Shown here piece by piece: positions 61,187-64,000 of a stretch of DNA of 64,000 nucleotides (its first letter is position 1; every line of letters begins with the position of its first letter). The notes under the pieces were generated by a model, which did no database searches, was not told where the DNA came from, and worked only from the letters and a program-made list of their open reading frames with translations. Origin of the DNA: Serpens gallinarum (lineage in GTDB: Bacteria > Pseudomonadota > Gammaproteobacteria > Pseudomonadales > Pseudomonadaceae); contig NZ_JACSQG010000006.1 of assembly GCF_014836765.1 (NCBI RefSeq), forward strand, positions 124,001-188,000. Reading direction: 5' to 3'. The position numbers were made by a program, and so were the translations under genes.

Positions 61187-62326
61187 TCAGGCATCGCGCA
61201 TGCGCTCGCTGAAGCGCAGCAGATTGCTGGCCAGATCCGTTTCCGCTCCCCGGTCGCTACTCCAGGCCTCGGCATGCCGCTGCAGATCGCCCTCACACGC
61301 CAGCCAGCGCTGCCACGGCCCCGCCATGTCCTCGCCGGCATTCCAGGCCCGCCATAATTCACCCACCGCCCGCGCCGCATCGGGCGCCAGGGTCTGGCAA
61401 TATTGATCCAGAAAGGCCTGCAACTTGTCCCAGTGCGCTCCGTCTTCCTGCGGATAGATATGCCAGAGCATGGGCCGCCCGGCCCACTGCGCGCGCAGGA
61501 AGGAATCCTCGCCACGCACCGCATTGAGGTCGCAGCACCACAGCAGTTGGTCGTACTCTTCCTGACGAACGAAGGGCAGCACGTTGATGCGCAGATTGCC
61601 ACGCTGGCAACTGTCGCCCGCACGCAACGCAGGGCCAGCCAGCCAGGCCTGCAAATCAGCCTGGATACGCCCTTCGGGAATCAACAGCCGAGTAGGCCGG
61701 GTAACTTCTGTCAACGCCTCCAGCCAACTGGCCAGTCCCCGATTCTCGTAGGCGAACAGCGAGATCAGCCGCTCCTCGGGACTCCGTTGCACACCCAGCC
61801 TGGCCAGAAAGGCCTGTTGCGCCTGCCCATTGGCCTGAAAAGCCCTGCGCCGCGCCAGCAGATCGCCTTCACGCAATAATCCGCCGGTGGCCGGGCCAAA
61901 GCCGGGGAAAAAGAAATGCTTTTGCAGGCCATCGGGCTGCGGCGAGGACAGCCCATGACAGCCCGCCACCCAGTCTTCGGCGCTGAGATATTCCAGGTTC
62001 AGCCACAGCGGCGCAGGCGTCCGAGACGCCATGGCGGCCTCGAAAAGCGCAGGCAGGCGACAGGCAAAGGCTTCGATCACCACCTCGGCGGGCTCAACCG
62101 GCTGCCAATCCCGCGGCCATTGACGCACCTCGACCCCTGCGTGGTGTTGTACGCTCGCCGTGACTGTCGCCTCAGGACACAAACGCACGAACGCGGCCAG
62201 CTCATCGACCCACAGGCGCACGCGCTGATCATGTTCAGTCGCCAGTTGTCGAGCCAGGCGCCAGGTCACACCAATGTCGCCATAGTTGTCGACGACACAG
62301 CAAAAAATGTCCCAGGAACGCGACAT
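61187..62326 (-). CDS. earP: EF-P arginine rhamnosyltransferase
   Basis: A 379-residue GT-B glycosyltransferase that transfers rhamnose from dTDP-rhamnose to Arg32 of EF-P. The signature VVDNYGDIGVTWRLARQL holds the catalytic-region Asp13 and Asp17; FVRQEEYDQLLWCCDLNAVRGEDS is the nucleotide-sugar site. GGAG lies seven bases before the start at 62326; the longer frame is not used. The gene lies directly upstream of efp, as in other Pseudomonas. Confidence 0.95.
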   Translation of the reverse strand: MSRSWDIFCCVVDNYGDIGVTWRLARQLATEHDQRVRLWVDELAAFVRLCPEATVTASVQHHAGVEVRQWPRDWQPVEPAEVVIEAFACRLPALFEAAMASRTPAPLWLNLEYLSAEDWVAGCHGLSSPQPDGLQKHFFFPGFGPATGGLLREGDLLARRRAFQANGQAQQAFLARLGVQRSPEERLISLFAYENRGLASWLEALTEVTRPTRLLIPEGRIQADLQAWLAGPALRAGDSCQRGNLRINVLPFVRQEEYDQLLWCCDLNAVRGEDSFLRAQWAGRPMLWHIYPQEDGAHWDKLQAFLDQYCQTLAPDAARAVGELWRAWNAGEDMAGPWQRWLACEGDLQRHAEAWSSDRGAETDLASNLLRFSERMRDA

Positions 62327-62616
62327 GCAAAAACTCCGAAAAATCATCGCTACACTGGAAACGCGCCAGTCAGCGGATAAAAAACCGTCAAATCGCGGCA
62401 CGCAGCACACGGCAAGCGTCTAAATCGCAGTAACTTCCCTATTGGGGGCTCGCCAGACAAGCCCTCAGCCTTTATCTTTTGCAGGCGCTTTCTTTCGCCC
62501 CTGCCGGCAAGGCCTGCTTAGGTCGTAGCCAGGCGAGGTGCAATCGGTCAAACACAGCGCAGTTTATTCATTTGTGGCTGCGTATACTGGCCAACCATTC
62601 CCCACTGGAGTCATCC

Positions 62617-62889
62617 ATGAACAAAGCTGAACTGATCGAGGCGATTGCCGCCTCCGCCGACCTGCCGAAAACCACCGCTGCCCGTGCGCTGGATGCCATC
62701 ACCGAGAGCATTACCAACGCCCTGAAAAATGGCGACAGCGTATCGCTGGTCGGTTTCGGCACCTTCGCCGTCAAGGAGCGCGCCGCCCGTGAAGGCCGCA
62801 ACCCGCAGACCGGCGCCACCCTGCAAATCGCCGCTGCGAAGCTGCCAGGCTTCAAGCCAGGCAAGGGTTTGAAAGACGCTGTAAACTGA
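62617..62889 (+). CDS. HU-family DNA-binding protein
   Basis: A 90-residue histone-like protein beginning [20 protein letters not shown], with the DNA-binding arm [25 protein letters not shown] lies six bases upstream of the ATG. The length is exactly that of HU monomers. It is not beside lon as hupB is, so I leave the symbol open (hupA, hupB or hupN). Confidence 0.95.
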   Translation: MNKAELIEAIAASADLPKTTAARALDAITESITNALKNGDSVSLVGFGTFAVKERAAREGRNPQTGATLQIAAAKLPGFKPGKGLKDAVN

Positions 62890-62896
62890 TTCTCCG

Positions 62897-62924
62897 ACTG
62901 CCCCGGCTAACACGCCGGGGCAGT
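62897..62924 (+). terminator. Terminator of the HU gene
   Basis: ACTGCCCCGGC pairs with GCCGGGGCAGT (six-base loop), eight bp beyond the stop. The remaining bases to 63170 show nothing I recognise. Confidence 0.75.
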
Positions 62925-63170
62925 TCCTGCCTAGCCTCCTCCCCACAGGCTATTTGCCATCCGCACGTCGCAAATGCACCTGCGCACCTACCCCTAACGA
63001 TCAACCCCGAAGTAGTATCCCCTCCCGGTGCGACGTTCATTGCGCGCGGCGATCTGACTACATCCAGAGCCTGCCCCCCGCCTCAGGCAATCTGACTGCC
63101 CTGCGTCGAGTTACCTAAACGGCGTTGCTTACGCATTCGACTTCGGCCATGCAGTAACCCATCCGTCACC

Positions 63171-64000
63171 ATGCCCAAGCTTGATCTGCGTCGTTTGATT
63201 CTACTCCTGAGCATGTCAGCAACCTCACTGGTTCTGGCTTATTTCCTGTATGCCAGCTATCAGATGCAGCGCGAACTGCTGATCAAGCAGACGCTGGAGG
63301 CCAATCGCATTTATGCGGTGAAACTGGCCGAGGTCACGGAAAATTTTCTCAACACAGCACACAAACAACTGGCCTACAGCGCTTCGGTGATCGGCCCGCG
63401 CCTGAACACGGCCGAGCATCTCAATGGCGAAGTCGACCGCCTCCTGCTGCAAACCAATACGTTCAACTCGGTGTATGTCGTCAATACCGAGAGCAAACTG
63501 CTGGCCCGAGCCCCAAGAAATCACCAGGCGGAAGACAGCCTGATCGACAACCCAGGCTCGTATTCCGCACTGGCCAGCCAGCAGCCTTCCATAGTCCAGG
63601 CCTACAGTGCCCCCCACGGACGTTTGATCGTGGCGATGACGCACCCGCTGCACACTGCGCAGGGTGACTACCTGGGCTATATCGGCGGCGCGATCTACCT
63701 CCAGGAAAACAATTCCCTTCATGACCTGCTGGGCGAGCACTATTACCGCGACGGCTCATACCTGTATGTCGTGCACGACCGCCAACTGATTTATCACAAC
63801 AAGCAGGAGCGCGTGGGGGAAATCATTCATGGCAATCCAGCGATCCATGAGGTGAGCCAAGGCAGAGAAGGCAACCAGCTGCTGACCAACTCGGAAGGTA
63901 TCGAGATGCTGGCCGGTTTCGCGCCCGTTCAGAGCACAGGCTGGGGCATCGTTGCGCAACGGCCCCTGCAGGCCACGCTGACGGAACTCAACAAGCTGAT
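63171..64000 (+). CDS. Cache-domain membrane sensor, N-terminal part (cut by window end)
   Basis: The first 276 codons of a sensor protein. One TM (about 8-28), then a periplasmic double-Cache domain (about 32-270) with FNSVYVVNTESKLLARAP and the later GWGIVAQRP end-strand. The output domain lies beyond the window; GGDEF or a chemoreceptor domain are the commonest in Pseudomonas. No good ribosome site is visible, but the frame is open from 63171 with protein-like codon use. Confidence 0.8.
   Translation, partial: MPKLDLRRLILLLSMSATSLVLAYFLYASYQMQRELLIKQTLEANRIYAVKLAEVTENFLNTAHKQLAYSASVIGPRLNTAEHLNGEVDRLLLQTNTFNSVYVVNTESKLLARAPRNHQAEDSLIDNPGSYSALASQQPSIVQAYSAPHGRLIVAMTHPLHTAQGDYLGYIGGAIYLQENNSLHDLLGEHYYRDGSYLYVVHDRQLIYHNKQERVGEIIHGNPAIHEVSQGREGNQLLTNSEGIEMLAGFAPVQSTGWGIVAQRPLQATLTELNKL

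Noticed and set aside
1-64000. CRISPR array or intact insertion sequence
   Set aside because: No regularly spaced direct repeats with unique spacers and no intact transposase were seen.

Overview
The window reads as a GC-rich gammaproteobacterial chromosome, almost certainly Pseudomonas in the broad sense (P. stutzeri-like denitrifiers are a reasonable guess). The reasons are the order bepA / tusA-like / bcp / gcvR / dapA / bamC / purC, a narXL - narK1K2GHJI - PpiC - moaA block as in pseudomonads, a Dnr regulator, EF-P with Arg32 next to its rhamnosyltransferase EarP, and an SSS-type hybrid kinase.

Region 1 (1-18.4 kb, all on the minus strand) is an aromatic or polycyclic catabolism cluster in three apparent transcription units. 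Unit B: ornithine-cyclodeaminase-family enzyme, NahE-like aldolase, aldehyde dehydrogenase, DUF1302, DUF1329. Unit A: YCF48-like protein, MMPL/RND permease, Rieske dioxygenase alpha and beta, a three-cysteine ferredoxin, a small VOC protein, an extradiol dioxygenase. Unit C: second extradiol dioxygenase, alpha/beta hydrolase, lipocalin-like protein, XylF-like hydrolase, FAD monooxygenase (cut by the window start). Each unit starts with the same promoter layout: a box close to TAGATAACTGAA exactly 50 nt before a TAnAnT -10 element. The enzyme set parallels naphthalene catabolism (ring dihydroxylation, extradiol cleavage, hydratase-aldolase, aldehyde oxidation, hydroxylation, second cleavage, hydrolysis), but the substrate cannot be read from sequence and no regulator, ferredoxin reductase or diol dehydrogenase is in the window.

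Region 2 (18.4-20.05 kb) is decayed mobile DNA: iteron-like repeats with a 22-bp period, a perfect 27-nt palindrome next to a 50-codon frame, an IS1182-like transposase relic split into two opposite orientations, a LysR C-terminal relic, and then a tRNA-Ser(CGA) that marks the accessory/core border.

Region 3 (20.1-26.3 kb) is core: purC (long, betaproteobacterial-like form), bamC, dapA, gcvR, bcp, a TusA-family protein and bepA.

Region 4 (26.5-46.4 kb) is a nitrate respiration and NO-response block: moaA, PpiC isomerase, narIJHG, narK2, narK1, narXL, a carbonic anhydrase, dnr, two DGC-domain zinc-binding-type proteins, moeA, moaB and ytfE/dnrN. Perfect or near-perfect Anr/Dnr boxes precede narK1, the second DGC gene and dnrN; a 7-2-7 NarL-type site lies in the narK1-narX interval. 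A partial duplication of the narH start has created a small coupled frame between narG and narH.

Region 5 (46.5-64 kb): tRNA-Asp and tRNA-Val, rdgC, a BASS transporter, a two-hairpin guanidine-II (mini-ykkC) riboswitch ahead of sugE/gdx, azlCD, a GNAT acetyltransferase, an SSS-PAS-histidine kinase-receiver hybrid, an MgtC/DUF4010 membrane protein, an epoxide-hydrolase-like enzyme, rmuC, a small Sel1-like protein, a possible small RNA, efp, earP, an HU gene and the start of a Cache-domain sensor.
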